From the NCBI GenBank assembly GCA_963854735.1, contig OY978107.1:131501-195500 (forward strand): 64,000 nucleotides of DNA, written 5' to 3'. Of this stretch, positions 10,832-24,300 are shown in pieces (position 1 is the stretch's first letter; every line of letters begins with the position of its first letter). This DNA comes from Marvania coccoides. Lineage: Eukaryota > Chlorophyta > Trebouxiophyceae > Chlorellales > Chlorellaceae. The notes beneath the pieces are model-generated. The model worked only from the letters and a program-made list of their open reading frames with translations. It had not been told where the DNA came from and searched no databases. The position numbers and the translations under genes were made by a program.

Positions 10832-11185
10832 ATTTTGAAAAAAACGGTTTGAAACAAAAAAAACTTTTGGCAAAACAGAAAGCCCGGGTGCAAAAAACTC
10901 AGCAAAGTGATTCCAGAAATATACAATCATCACATTTCACCGGCCACCGCTGCCTCTCCCTCTCGGTCACCGAACATTTAAGGAAGATGGTGAGGATAGC
11001 GGCCCGCACGCAGTTTGTTTGGAGCGGTGACGGTCAGAATATGACTGTGGACGCCATTTTTATATTGTTTAGGGGCGGCCGCGCCCGCTCCGCGTGTTAG
11101 CGCACCGTTTGATTCGAATTCCACGGCAGTTGGTGGTCGAGTTTTATGTCTGCTGGCCGCCTGATCGCGCCCACATTTTTTTCTC
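10832..11185. other. Spacer / possible 5' exon region of centrin
   Basis: Contains ATG at 10987-10989 followed directly by GTGAGG, a perfect donor. Spliced to the acceptor at 11189-11191 it would give centrin a split start codon exon. Otherwise nothing recognised. Confidence 0.4.
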
Positions 11186-12236
<1,051 letters not shown>

Positions 12237-12896
12237 AACATGAACACGCCCACTTGATGCGAGGAGCGAGTACCCTTTTCTTCTTTCCCTCCTTTTTTTA
12301 ATAAGCTTTCCAGTGTGCAGAATTCTCCCTCCGATACATTCTACAAAAATCAACACCTATCTCAGTGCCAAGCTAAGAAAATTCGCTTGCTTGATTATAC
12401 AGAACATCAATCTCCTTCTCTTACCTCTGTAGCCGCCTTTGTAATATAAAATTTACTACAAAATATAGAGCAGAGCAGGAGGGGGCGGTGACGGTTTAAA
12501 TAATTGTCCGTCCGTCTTGACGCCGCCCCTTCTCCGTATCAACAGCTTGGCGGCCCGTCGACTGCCGTGCAGCATAGTGACATGGCCTCACTAACCCACC
12601 TTTGTTACTCCTGCTTGTGGAGCGAGGTGGAAAGATGCCAGCAGGCACACAAAGCTGTTAATTTCTGCAGCGTCTGATACAAGTTTCATTTGTTAAAATT
12701 GAAACTTTGGAACGTCAAGAGTATAAATCACACCCGCTCAGGATGCTGCAGGGCGAATGAAAATTCAGTTACAGAACTTTGCAAATTTGTTTTTGCGGCA
12801 TTTGTAGCTCCGCATTCTGTGCACAAAAGCACATAGATCGTTTATCTATCTGTATTTAGCGGGATTGGCCAGCCCCCGGCCATCAAACTCCAACAG
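12237..12896. other. Intergenic spacer centrin to coiled-coil gene
   Basis: AT-rich 3' region of centrin followed by the presumed promoter of the coiled-coil gene. TGTAA lies at 12440-12444. No gene seen. Confidence 0.55.
12440..12444 (+). terminator. TGTAA poly(A) signal candidate, centrin
   Basis: TGTAA about 200 bases after the centrin stop, in the same cctttgtaatataa context as after PrmA. Confidence 0.4.
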
Positions 12897-15800
12897 ATGG
12901 CAAAGAACGAAGACAATGCGGCCTCAGGGGCGGAGGACAAGCCCAAGGGGCTCCTCGGGCGCGTGTTTAAAAGCAGCGGCAAACGCTTCAAAGCTGCCAA
13001 AATGGGGATGGAGCTGCAGATGTATTACCACGAGGAGGTGGGTTCGATCGATCGGTGGCGAATACGTCTGCCTTAATGCCCCCAATTTTACCGCACTAGC
13101 CTTCTATCCACTCACTTTACCACTGTCTTACACTCTTGCAGCTCAAGTGCTGGGTGTTGCCAGGCGAGGAGGAGGAGAAGCGAAAGGAGTTGGCATCCCT
13201 GATGGCTCCTCCTCCCACCTCTGGCCTCTCCTCAGCCGCTCCTGCGGCCACCACAGAGGGCCTAAGCAGCGCAGCCGCTCCACCAGGAGCGCCCCCGGTC
13301 TATGGCGGCCCCAGGCTGCAGCGGCCTGCTGGGACATCTCGCTATGCGTCCGCCCCCTCTCTCTCAATGACCTCTGCAGGGGGGTCCTCCTCCTCTCTGC
13401 TGCCTGCGGGTGGCGCTCTTGGCGCGCTGAAACCTGCGGGGCTGCCCGCCTTCGGCGCCGGCGGCGCGCCTTCCTTTTTCAAGCCGGCAGCGCCGGCAGT
13501 TGCCGAGGCTCCGGCCGAGCCCTCTGAGAGCGTCGCTGAAGCGATGACGGTCGATGGAGCGCCTCCTGTGGTGCCGGAGGAGCCTGCGGAAAATTCCGGC
13601 GCGGCTTTTATCGACTCTGCGGCCGCTTTGCCGCAGCCAGGCAGCTCTCGGAGCTCCCTTCCCCAGCAGCCGTTCTTCCCACAGCAGCAGAAGGCGTCTG
13701 CGGTAGAGGACCCCGTGATCTTGGAGGTGCTGAGTTTCTGGACGTACTACCGAGGCTGCGGATTCGACGCCGAGGCCATGGCTGAGTGGGTGCAGCTGGT
13801 AAGAAGAAATTTAAACGAGCGTCGATTATTATTTTGGGGGCTGCATTCTATAGTGCTATTAGTGTATGCTCTTTCGGCACATTTTTTTATTAAATTTGTT
13901 TATGGGTGGTTAGCAGCACATTATGGCCGCCGTTAACACCTTATTCTCATTTTTTTCCATCGACGCTGTCGACTCTTTCCGCACCTGCCCCTGACCCCTC
14001 TTTCCCTGTTTTTGCTGCACAGAACTACGACGAGGCCTACGTGGGAGTTGAATACGAGTCTCTGCTGGCGGATCCCTCCGTCAAGGCTGCTGTAGAGCAG
14101 CACATCTCTGCCAACCGTCAGTCCCGCTCCACCGCCCCCAACTCCCCCTCCCAGCAGTCGCAGCAATCTCAACCCACCACCGCCAGGTCGCAGCATCACC
14201 AGCTCGACTCTCAGCGCCCCGATAGCTCTGTTGGCGCTGCTGTGGGTGCCGGGCTTATAGCTTATACCAATTACGGCGACATTGCTGCGGTGGAGGGCGG
14301 CGTGGAAGGCGCCGGAGGGTACTCTGGCTACGTTTACACCGAGGGTGGTGCTCAGGGGCTGGTGGAAGGTGGTAGTGGGGCGGAGGGGCTGCCAAGAAGC
14401 GGTTCCGGCTCTCCGCTGCCACCGCCACGGGCAATTGCCGCTCAAGAGGCCTGGGCTGGGTTCGACGAGGCGGCGGATGGCAAGGTGGCTGCAGAAAGCG
14501 ATGGGTGGGGTGGAAACGACTTTGAGGTGCCTGCTGGCGTGCCAGAGCAGCAGCAGCAGCTCTATGAAGGCTATGGCGGTGAGAACGGCGGTGCTGCTGT
14601 TGTGGGAGGAGAGAGCTACCCGGAAGGTGGCGAATGGAGTGGATGGGGCGAGGATGGCGCGCAGTATGCTGCGGAGTACGCCCATCAGCAGGCGGAGCAG
14701 GAGCTTCCTGTTGGAGGCAGCAGAGACGAGGCGCTCACCAGCGCTGCTGCTGCTCCTGGATACGACGAGCAGCAGTACAGCCAGCAGCAGTATGAGTATA
14801 ATGTAGAGGGTGGTGACAGCTTCGGGGCAGATCCCACGCTGGTCCAGGTTCTCGGCGGCTTTCTGCGGAGAGATTCATCTCAGAGCAGCGGCGGCGGTGA
14901 CGCTGCGGCGGCAGGGCTGGGCCACCTCATGAGCTCCGTGGGCGGCACGCTCAAGGGCTTCATGGGCGATGTGGCCGCCGCTGCAACCACAGTGAGCAGA
15001 GGCGGCAGCGGAAATTACGCTCAGCAGGTGCCGCCAGCGGGAGGAGTGAGGGCCGGCAAGCTGGGGCAGTCGCTGCCCTGGGAGGAGGAGCAGGGTGCTG
15101 AGGGTGCCGGTGGTATCGGCAACGGTGGAGAGGCAGCAGCCCAGCAGTGGGGCGGCCTACATTACCCTGAAGGTGGCGTCTCTGGCTATCTCACTCCTGG
15201 CGATGCCCTCAGCCCCGACCGTCCCTACCGCCCCTCCTATGACAGACCCGAAGCGACAGATCCGCACTCAAACGGCGGAGAAATGTCGAAAGAAGGCGAG
15301 GAGGGCGGTTACGACGACGACGCTTTTCCTTCTCCTGGACAGCTGGCGGCGGAGCTGGGGGTGCCACGCGCGGCGGTGTGCGTGACCTCGCTTTTTGAGC
15401 GCGACGTTGGCAGCGTGGGGACCCTCAGCAGCCGCGGGGAGAGCTGGGACGGCGGGGACGGTGGCGGACGGGACGAGGAGGCAGAAACCGCGCAGGAGGC
15501 AGCTTCTGCGCAGCTTCACGACCACGGCGATGGCTATGGTGTGGATGCTGCCCAAATCCAGCAGCAACAGCGCTATCCTTCGTCCTCTTCCCAGCTGGAG
15601 ACGGCCGCAATTGAGGCGCGGCCTCCTGTGGGTCATGACGAAGCTGCGGTGGCGGCAGCTGGGGAGTATTACCATGGCTACACGCCTGACACTGCCACAG
15701 CGGCAGAAGCGCAGTTTGGGCTGGCTATGGGTGTCACTGCTGCCGCTGCTGCCAAGCCACAGCTGCATCCTGAAGGCAACGGCGGGTGGGATGAGTTCCC

Positions 15801-18800
15801 TGACGACGCCATGGAGGGCTGGGGCCAGAGCGCCGCCAGCGAAGTGGCTGAGACAGCGGTGGGAGGCGACTCTTCGGCATATCCGCCCCTACCAGTGGCC
15901 TTTGGCAGCGCCGTGCTGTCACCGCGAGACACCACGCCCACCGCTGCGGCCGCTGCTGAGGCGGTGGCGGCGCCTGACGCCATGGAGGGCGCTTTCCTCC
16001 AGCAGCAGCAGCAGCCGCCTTTCATGTCTGCCTCTTCCGCTGCGATCGCGGGCATCGTTGCTGGCGGCGGGGGCGTGGACCCCGCAGAGCTGGCGGCAGC
16101 TCAGGCCGCGCAGGCTACGGCAGAGGCCGCCGCCGCGCAGCTCCAGCAGGAGAAGGCGGCGCTGGAGGCTGAGCTCTCCGGACTGCGGTCTGAAGCGGCA
16201 GCACTGCGAGATGCAGCGGAAGCAGTGCAGGCCCTGGCGGAGAGCCGCGCTAGGGAGGTGGACGTTGTCGCTGCCGCCCTGGAGGCCGCGCGGGGGGAGC
16301 ACGAGCAGGAGGCTGCGGCTGCCGCCACCGCCGCCGCTGCGGGGGCCGCTGTTGCACAGATGGAGTTGGACGATGTTCGAAAGGCGCTGGAGGTCAAAGA
16401 GTCGGAGTGCGAGGACCTGCGGGTGGCGCTGGAGCTGAAGGACGACGCCATTGCGGAGCTGCAGTCGCAGCACGCGCAGCAAGAGGCAGCGCTGGCTGCT
16501 GCAAGGGCCGAGGCGGCAGCAGCTGCCTCTGACGCCGCTGCAGCTGCCGAGCTGCAGGCGCAGCTGGAGGCAGTGCGGGAGGAGCTGGCGGATGCGCGGG
16601 CCGCTGCGGAAGCGGCTACCGCCTCCAATGCTGACCTGGAGGCTCGCCTGGCTGTTGCGCAGGAAGAGGCGGCGGCGACGGGCGACGCTGCTGCGGAAGC
16701 AGCGGACCTGCGCGAACAGCTGGCTGGCGTGCTGGAGCAGCTCGCTGAGACGCGTGCTGCGGCAGCTGACGGCCAGTCAGCAGCCGTGGAGGCCGCCCGG
16801 TTGGCATTGGCGGAGGAAAAAGACGCCGAGAGGGCGGCGGAGGTGACTGCGGTGCGCCAAGAGATGGCGGACGCGCTGGCTGCTGCCGAGGATGAGCTGC
16901 GGGGCATCATGGACGAGAAAGACGGCGAGATTATGCAGTTGGAGGCTCGAGTGATGACTGCAGAGGCGGAGGCTGTGGAAGCTAAAGAGAAGGTGGAGAC
17001 GGTGCGCGCGGGCGAGGAGGAAGCTGCTGCGAAAGTGGCTGCCGCCGAGAGACTGGCGAGGGAAGCGCAGGAGGCGCTGGCGACCAAGGAGAGCGAGGCC
17101 ACCGCTCTGCAGGAACGCGTCAAGGTGGGATGTATTGAAAGCATGTAGCGTGCCTATTAACCCTAAAACCCTAAACCCTCTCTATGGGAGGAATCAATAT
17201 GGTTGATTCAGCATTCGTCTCTTCTTACTCACTTCGCTGTTGTGTTTCTCAATGATTCTTACCTTCATCACAGGAGCTTGAGAAGCGGTTTGTGCTTGCC
17301 AAGAAGAAAATCGCAGCGCAGAACGCGCAGCTGGAGGCCACCCAGGCGGAAGCCCAGCGCGCACAGCAGGAGTTTTCGTCCAGCGCCGACTCCTGGCAGG
17401 CCGCGCTGGCGGATCGCGACGCCCAGCTTGCCGAGGCCTACGTTGCGCTGGAAGGCGCGCAGCAGGGACTTTCTTCCGAGCGTGACGAGGAGCTGCGCGA
17501 GATGGCTGACGCGCTGGAGGCCGCGCAGCAGGCGCAGCAGGCGTTCACCGCCGAGGCAGCCGCCCTTCAGGCCCGCCTAGAGGAGCTGTCAGCGGCCAAG
17601 GCTGAGGAGGTGGAAACTCTGGCTGCAGACAACGCCAAGCTGGTGGAGATACTTGGGGAGAGGGACGCGGTGGTAGAGTCCCTGCTAGGCGAGCTGGAGA
17701 GCCTGAGAACGGCGTCAGCGGCAGGCGGAGAATCCAATTCTCACCTGCAAGAGGCACTGCGGTCGGCGCAGGCGGACGTGCAACAGTGGGCCGCGGTGGC
17801 GGAGGACGCTGACGCGCGGTGCTCCACGGCTGAGGAGGCGCTGGAGGAGGAGAAGGCTGCAGCGGCGGCGGCGGCAGCGGCAGCGGCGGATATGCAGGCC
17901 GAGTTGGCGGGCCTACAGGCGGCGCTACAGTCCACGGAGGCGCAGCTGGCGGAGGTGGCGGCCATTCAGGAGCGCTCTGGCGACGCGGACGGCGCAGAGG
18001 TGCGTAGAAACACAAAATTCTTTCTTTCATTGCGCTCCTGTGTATCGGTATTGCTGTCGTGTCTGCACCCTCTCTGAATGTGTACTATTAACGTCCTACT
18101 TAATTTACACTCCGGTTGTTCTCACCCTATTATTTGCGTTCACATTTTCCAATTGAAGGTGGAGGCACTTCGGGCGAGGCTGGCTGCCGCCGAGGCGGAG
18201 CTGGCCGCTGCCACGGCGTCGCTGCGCGCAGCGGACCGCGGCGGCTTCGAAGACGCATTGGAAGAGGCCGACCACCTGCGAACTGCGCTGGCAGCTGCTT
18301 CTCAGGTGCGGAAAAAGCTGGTTTTTATTATCGGTGCTTTATTTAATTCTTCATTCCACCGTTCGCCACCTACACCATTTTTATTAAACAAATCGACTCT
18401 CAATAAAACTTTATGCCAATCTCCGTCTCTATCTAGCTAAAATGCGCTCTATCTCATCCAATTTCATCCATATATTTTTTTTCATTTTGCAGGTGGCGGC
18501 CAGCAAGGAAGAGGAGCTTCGCAAGTACAAGCTGCAGCTGATCAAGGCCAAGAAGCTGCGGGCGTCAGATGCGGAGAAGATCGCGGCGCTGGAGGCCCGC
18601 GTGCAGCAGCAGCAGGCTGGCGCTGGGGAAGAAGGAGGAGGTGCCTCCGCTTCCTCTGCAGTAGAGGCTGCTGCGCAGCTGGAGGCTCTGCAGGCCGCCC
18701 TGGCAGAGCGTGACGCCCAGTTGGCCGAGGCGACCGCCGCGCTGGAAGCAGCGCGGCACGCGCAGCAGGAGCATCAGTTTTCTTCCTCAGAGCACAGCGC

Positions 18801-19536
18801 CGAGTTCGAAGCGCTGCAGGCCGCCATCGCCCAGCGCGACGCGCAGCTGGCGGAGGCGTACGCCGCGCTGGAGGCCGCGCAGCAGGCTCAGCACGCGCAG
18901 CACGCCCTTTCTTCCGAGCTTGAGACCCTTCAGAGCGCAATTGCCGGGCGGGATGCGAAGCTCGGAGAAATGGCCGCAGCGCTGGAGGCGGCGCAGCATG
19001 CGCAGCAGGACCTTTCTTCCCAGAACGCCGGCGACTTTGAAGCCTTGCGCGCTGCAGTTCTGCAGCGGGACGTTCAATTGGCGGAAATGGCAGAGGCATT
19101 GGACGCAGCACAGCATGCGCAGCATGCCGTGCACCAGGAGCTCGCGGCCGCGCAGCAGCAAGCGGCGGCAGCACAGGAGCAGCTTGCGGCAGCACCAGCA
19201 GTTGAGAGCAGCACCAGTGGCGGCGGTGGCGGTGTTTCTGCCAGAATCCAGTCAGAAGAGGCGGCCGCCCTTCGGGAGGAAATCTCGGCGCTGCGGGAGC
19301 AGGTAGAGGCGCTGCGGGCCGCCGCGGAGGAGAGCGATGAGGGGCTGAGCGATGCTTTGGCAGCGCTGGGCGCTGAGGAGGCAAAGACGCTGCGCATGGT
19401 AGAGTTGCTGACAGAGCGTGGTATGGAGGAGGAAGACATATTCGAGGAGCTGGCAACCGTCGAGGAGATGATGCTGGAGGAGGGAGAAGAGGGGGAGGCT
19501 GAGGGAGACGGGTCTGGAGGAGAGGACTTGACGTAA
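12897..19536 (+). CDS. Giant coiled-coil protein with Sec16-like N-terminal motif
   Basis: Six exons: 12897-13037, 13142-13798, 14023-17124, 17274-17999, 18159-18305, 18493-19536 (1938 residues). All five introns are phase 0. Residues about 16-55 read as GLLGRVFKSSGKRFKAAKMG then MELQMYYHEELKCWVLPGEE. This closely follows the pattern of the short conserved element near the C-terminus of Sec16 proteins (YY-x-x-x-L-K-x-W-V). A Pro/Ser/Ala-rich linker follows, then a second ordered block (VILEVLSFWTYYRGCGFDAE to about NYDEAYVGVEYESLLADP). A 600-residue Gly/Glu/Tyr/Gln-rich disordered region comes next. From about residue 950 to the end the protein is an almost unbroken Ala/Glu/Leu heptad coiled coil with a tandem repeat (separate entry) and an acidic tail. 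It is most likely a golgin-like or ER-exit-site scaffold tether, inferred from the motif plus architecture. No GRIP or GRAB domain was recognised. Confidence 0.8.
17161..17179. repeat. Interstitial telomere-type motif in an intron
   Basis: CCCTAAAA, CCCTAAA and CCCT lie head to tail inside the intron 17125-17273 of the coiled-coil gene. Both the Arabidopsis-type (TTTAGGG) and Chlamydomonas-type (TTTTAGGG) units are represented once. Confidence 0.6.
18676..19143 (+). repeat. Tandem coiled-coil repeat, about four units of 37-43 codons
   Basis: The last exon of the coiled-coil gene repeats a unit of the form L-Q-A-A-[LIV]-x-x-R-D-A-Q-L-A-E-[AM]-x-A-A-L-E-A-A-x-x-A-Q. Units begin near 18676, 18802, 18916 and 19033. 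A diverged copy lies in the exon 17274-17999. This implies internal duplication of coiled-coil segments. Confidence 0.75.
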
Positions 19537-20047
19537 ATATCGCGCAAGCGTTTTAAAAGTTATTTTTTGGTAACCTCTCTTCTTCTTCGCTGTCCGTTCT
19601 GAAATCGTTAGGAAATGTGGAGGAGAGAGTAGTGGGCATAGGGTAGTAGATGGATTTGTGATTTTTTTGTTTAGCTGTTTCTTTCTTTAATTTGTTTCTG
19701 CTGTTTTATTTCTTTCTTCGGGGCTTGTAAAAAAAGCTTGGTGCGCATGGCTTTCAGCAAGACTTATGGACAAACACATGCATAATAGCATCCCTCATCT
19801 CTCCTCTTTAATTCCCGCTCTCTCATCTCATTTCAGGTCAAAATGCATTGCGAGTAGTGAATTACACATGAATTTAATCGTAAGGAGAGCGAATGAATGA
19901 AAAATCAATGCTGGACAAAGAAGGAAAACAAACATAAACAACGTAAATCGATTGCATTTTTTTCCCCACCCCAATTTAAGCAGAGGAAGAGAGAGAGAGA
20001 CCAGGCTGTAGCAAACAACCTCCTTGCGCTAGCGAAAGCGCTCTGGT
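19537..20047. other. Convergent 3' spacer
   Basis: AT-rich region between the convergent coiled-coil and GDT1-like genes. TGTAA at 19726-19730. No gene seen. Confidence 0.6.
19726..19730 (+). terminator. TGTAA poly(A) signal candidate, coiled-coil gene
   Basis: TGTAA about 190 bases downstream of the stop, followed by an A run. Confidence 0.4.
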
Positions 20048-20874
20048 TTACACAGGCACGCCGCTCCACAGCGAGTGGAAGGCGAAAATGAGAAACAGCA
20101 CTCCGCCAAAAATAGAAACCATTCGCTCATCGATGTGGGCTGCCAGGTGCTTGCCGCCCAGCACCGCCGCTCCCGTGCACAGCGCGTGCCCCAGAATACC
20201 GCCCAGCGTCACTCCCACCACGTCAGAAGCCGCTGCCAGCCCGATGGTGGCAATTTGCGAGCGATCCCCCCATTCAGCCAAAAAAGTGAGGGTGAAGGCC
20301 TCCAGCAGCACGGGGGAGAATAGCCGACGCATCGCGGTGCTCAGCCGCGACTTGCGCCCGCCGGAACGGTCCTTGCTCGCCGAACCACTGCCGCCGTTGA
20401 GAGCCCCGTTCTCCATGACGTTCACGCTGGGAGTTTTGTGCATGTGGGCTGCAGAAAGCTCCTTTTCGACCTCCACCAGCTCGGATTCGCCGGCGTGAGC
20501 GTTGGTGGCGGCGTCGTAGAGCATCCGCACGCCAAACACGAAGAAGAGAGCGGTGGCGGCATAGTGGGTGTAAGTGCGAGAGATGAGGTTGGGGGCGGCC
20601 CAGCCCAGCAGGGCGGACAGCACGGTCATGGCTGCGAGCGCGCCGATCGCTCCGGCAAAGACCTGGAGCCATTGAAGGGTGAAAATGAGTCGATTGAAGA
20701 TGAGAACTTGGGAGGGGGGAATGTGGGGGCGGGGGAAGGGGGTGTGGGACGCACCACTTTTCGGGGGTTGCGCATCGCCATGATTGCGGCGATGAAGAAG
20801 GTCTTGTCGCCGATCTCAGAGGCCAAGATGACGCCCCATGATTTCAAAAAGCCCTCCAAGAAATGGTTGGTCAT
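20048..20874 (-). CDS. GDT1/UPF0016 family cation (Mn2+/Ca2+) transporter
   Basis: Two exons: 20874-20755 and 20662-20048 (244 residues). The family (yeast Gdt1, human TMEM165, plant GDT1-like/PAM71) moves Mn2+ and Ca2+ across Golgi, ER or thylakoid membranes. Both signature motifs E-x-G-D-[KR]-[TS] are present: SEIGDKTFF at residues 19-27 and AEWGDRSQIATIGLA near residue 170. They lie in two homologous three-helix halves joined by a cytosolic loop rich in Ser, Gly and Lys. Conserved plant-type segments such as LGWAAPNLISR and AAVLGGKHLA are visible. The protein starts almost directly at the first helix with no plastid transit peptide. This favours the shorter Golgi/ER group (plant GDT1-like 3/4/5) over the chloroplast PAM71 type. 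The stop codon overlaps a TGTAA motif. Confidence 0.93.
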
Positions 20875-21366
20875 GGCTGCTGTTTGGCTGCGTCAAAGGG
20901 TTAACTGTGGTGTGATCGTGATGGTGGGGATGCAATTGGCGAAGGACTCAAGCTCCCAAACTGAATTCAAGTTGAATGTCGCTTTTTCGATCAAATAAAG
21001 GCAGCGTAGGCCGGCTGCTGCGTTAAAAGGAAGATTATAATATTATACAAAACGGATTTGCTAATTATTGTTCATCTGCATCTGGGGGAATCTCATCTAG
21101 CCCTCTCATTCATCAGCCAACCCAATCATACTAACCAAGTATACTAAGTTTGTTTGATACTATACTAGCTAGCTATAGTTTATCTCTAGAGCAGTGAACC
21201 CTTTCATACGCCCATGCATGCTTCTATATCACAGTATACAACACTTCGCAGATGTAGCACCCGAAATGAGCTTCCAGTTGTTGCGATTCTTATTGGCACA
21301 TGGGGAGGCTTGGCGCTGGAGTCGAAGGGAAAATCTCTGATAATTTGGCCGCTGCCCCTTATATTT
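20875..21366. other. Spacer upstream of GDT1-like gene
   Basis: AT-rich region between two minus-strand genes. It should hold the GDT1-like promoter and the 3' end of the MCC beta transcript. Nothing else recognised. Confidence 0.55.
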
Positions 21367-24300
21367 TTACATGCGGAACACGCCGTAGGTTGTACCCGCA
21401 TCTCGCCCCGCCTGGCCCTGCTTTGCTGCTGCCAGCGCCAGCCCCAGCACCCGCCTGTGCCACAACAAAAAAGAAAGGGGGAAATTTTAGACACCCACAC
21501 GCAAACCTAGAGCAATGGATCACGTGAGGGTGCATTCAGCAACAGAAAACTGAAAAAAATAGTATTGCCAAATTTTGCACATGAAAAAGCATGATTCGTT
21601 GATAACATCAATAGTTTTTGTTAGTTGTAATCAACTAGCGCGCTCTTTTCATTTTAAACTTCTTTCTTCTTACCGCGTGTCTGCAGGGTCAATCACCCCG
21701 TCGTCCCACAGCCGCGCTGACGCGTAGTACGGCGACCCCTCTCGGTCGTACTGCTCCCTTATCCGCTTCGTGAACACCTCCTGCTCCGCTGCAGGCCACT
21801 CCCGCTTCTCTCGCTCCCGCTTCTCCAGTTCCACCAGGTGCAGCACCGAGGCAGCCTGGTCCCCGCCCATCACGGAGATCCTGCGCGGTTGTAAGATAAG
21901 GAGCGGAAGGAATTCAATCGAGGTTGCAGTCGTTGAGAAAACATTCTGGCAGCGTGGATAAGAGGTGCAAAATACAGATCGTATAAGAAATTTAAATTAA
22001 AAAGAGGAATGTATTGGAGCAATGGTCAGAAACTACTGCCTTGCTTTGCGTTGGGCCACATGAATAGAAAATCTGGAGAGTAGGCCCGGCCGCACATGCC
22101 GTAGTTGCCTGCCCCGAAGCTGCCGCCAATAACCAGCGTCAGCTTTGGCACCTGCATAATTACAACACAAAAGTGGGCTGAGAGAGGTAGGTTTTGCAGC
22201 CGCAATTAAAAGTGAGAATGATGCGCCTTGACATTACTACTAACTCACGTTTGCGTTTGCCACCGCCTGCACCATTTTCGCGCCGTCCTTTGCGATGCCC
22301 CCCGCTTCGTACTTTCTACCCACCATGAAGCCCGAGATATTTTGGAGAAACAGCAGCGGCACGTTGCGCTGCGCGCACAGCTGCACAAAGTGTGCGCCTT
22401 TGAGCGCCGACTCCGAAAACAAAATGCCTGCATTGAGCAGACACCCGTAAAAATGTTTAAAAAATCGGCCGTTTGTCGACATTTTGACGAATTTCAATAG
22501 CGCACATAATCGCTGGTAACTTAGCGAAATAATAACAAATGGGCAGCAATGCGTAGTATGTGGTGCTATTAATTGGTCAAAAGGAACACAAGAAAGAAAG
22601 ATGACTTGCCGTTGTTTGCCACTACGCCGCACTCCATGCCATACAACCGTCCAAATCCCGTCACCAGCGTACTGCCGTACCGCGCCTTGAACTCATGGAA
22701 CCGCGACCCGTCCAGCACCCTCGCCAGCACCGCCCGCACGTCCCAGGGCTGCCTTGGGTTCACCGGCACAACGCCCCGAAGCTCTGAAGGCGGAAACCGC
22801 GGCTCCTCCCAATTACTAGCAGCACTAGCAGCGCTAACAGCACCTTGACTAGAACTTGTATGCGTACTGCTCAGTAGCCCCCCTTGATCCCCTGTTGCTG
22901 CTGCTGCTGCTGAAAAAACCACTCTACTGCTACAACTTGATGGAAAACTGCCGCCCGAGTTGGCGAGAACGGAGCGGGCCAGCGCCAGCGCGTGCGCCTC
23001 GCTCTCTGCGAGGTGGTCCGCTACGCCGGATACAGAGGTGTGCAGCTCTGCGCCGCCGAGCTCCTCGGCGGTGACGTTCTCACCTGTGGCCGCTTTCACC
23101 AAAGGAGGGCCGCCCAGAAAGATTGTGCCCTTGCCGCGCACGATGATGTTTTCATCCGCCTGCAATATACGCATTTGGGGGCAATTTTCAAGATAAATAT
23201 AGGTATTGAATCTAAGGGAGGACGTTCTAAAATATTATATTGAAATAATCCCATCAGGCATTTCGACGTATGAATCCTGCGGTCCGCGAGCGGCCAACTG
23301 CACGCGGCTTCCCGCGCCAGGCCACAGCGCCTAACCCCCCCAAAATGGACCATTCTTTTCCTCGCTTCATCAATACGCATCAATAAGGCTTGGAATGGGA
23401 TGGAAAATCTGCTTTGCATTGGTTAGAAACCTCACCATTGCGGGCACGTAGGCACCTCCAGCTGTGCACGAGCCCAGCACCACCGCCACCTGCGGAATGC
23501 CAGCAGCGCTCATGCGCGCCTGGTTGTAGAATATCCGACCGAAATGGTCGCGGTCAGGGAAGACATCGGCTTGGCGCGGCAGGTTGGCCCCGCCCGAGTC
23601 AACCAGGTAGACGCAGGGCAGGCGGCAGCGGGCGGCGACTTCTTGAAGGCGGAGGTGCTTTTTTACGGTGATGGGGTAGTAGGTGCCTGCAGTCATGCGA
23701 TACTTCAGCAATATGTCAATATACGCAGTTATTACTTGAGAAGCGAAGGCGCGAGGGGCCCTAATTTGGGCTACGTCGCTGGTGTGAAAAAAATGGCGTG
23801 AGAAAAAAAAAATGGCATAACGTACCTCCCTTGACTGTGGGATCGTTAGCAACCACGCCCACCAGCCTGCCGTGCACTGTGCCGACGCCGGTGACAAGCC
23901 CTCCGGCCGGGACGTCCTCATCGCCTGTGGGAATAAACATATAATGCGACATATAATGTGTGACACGACAATGTAATTAGAATGTACATCAATACAGTTA
24001 TAGCAATATACATAAATATAGACGTCTTTCAGCAAAGTAGCGAGTCCAGTTGATTCATTGTACAGTTCATTTCTTTCAATGGGGGGAAGGTGCTAAAATT
24101 AGAATGCAACAATAAAACACTACGAGCGCACCGTACACGCCCTTGCCCGCCAGCTGAGAGAGCTCCAGAAAGGGCGAGGCGGGGTCTAGCAGCGCGGCAA
24201 TGCGTTCCCGCGGCAGCAGCTTGCCTCGAGAGCGATGCCTGTCGACTGCTTTCACGCCGCCGCCTAAAATGGAGCGGTCGATTTCGGAGCGCAGCTCCTG

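Noticed and set aside
16101..17144. Long antisense ORF (347 codons, Ala/Ser-rich)
   Set aside because: Mirror frame of the Ala/Glu coiled coil; GC-rich repetitive coding DNA keeps the opposite strand open.
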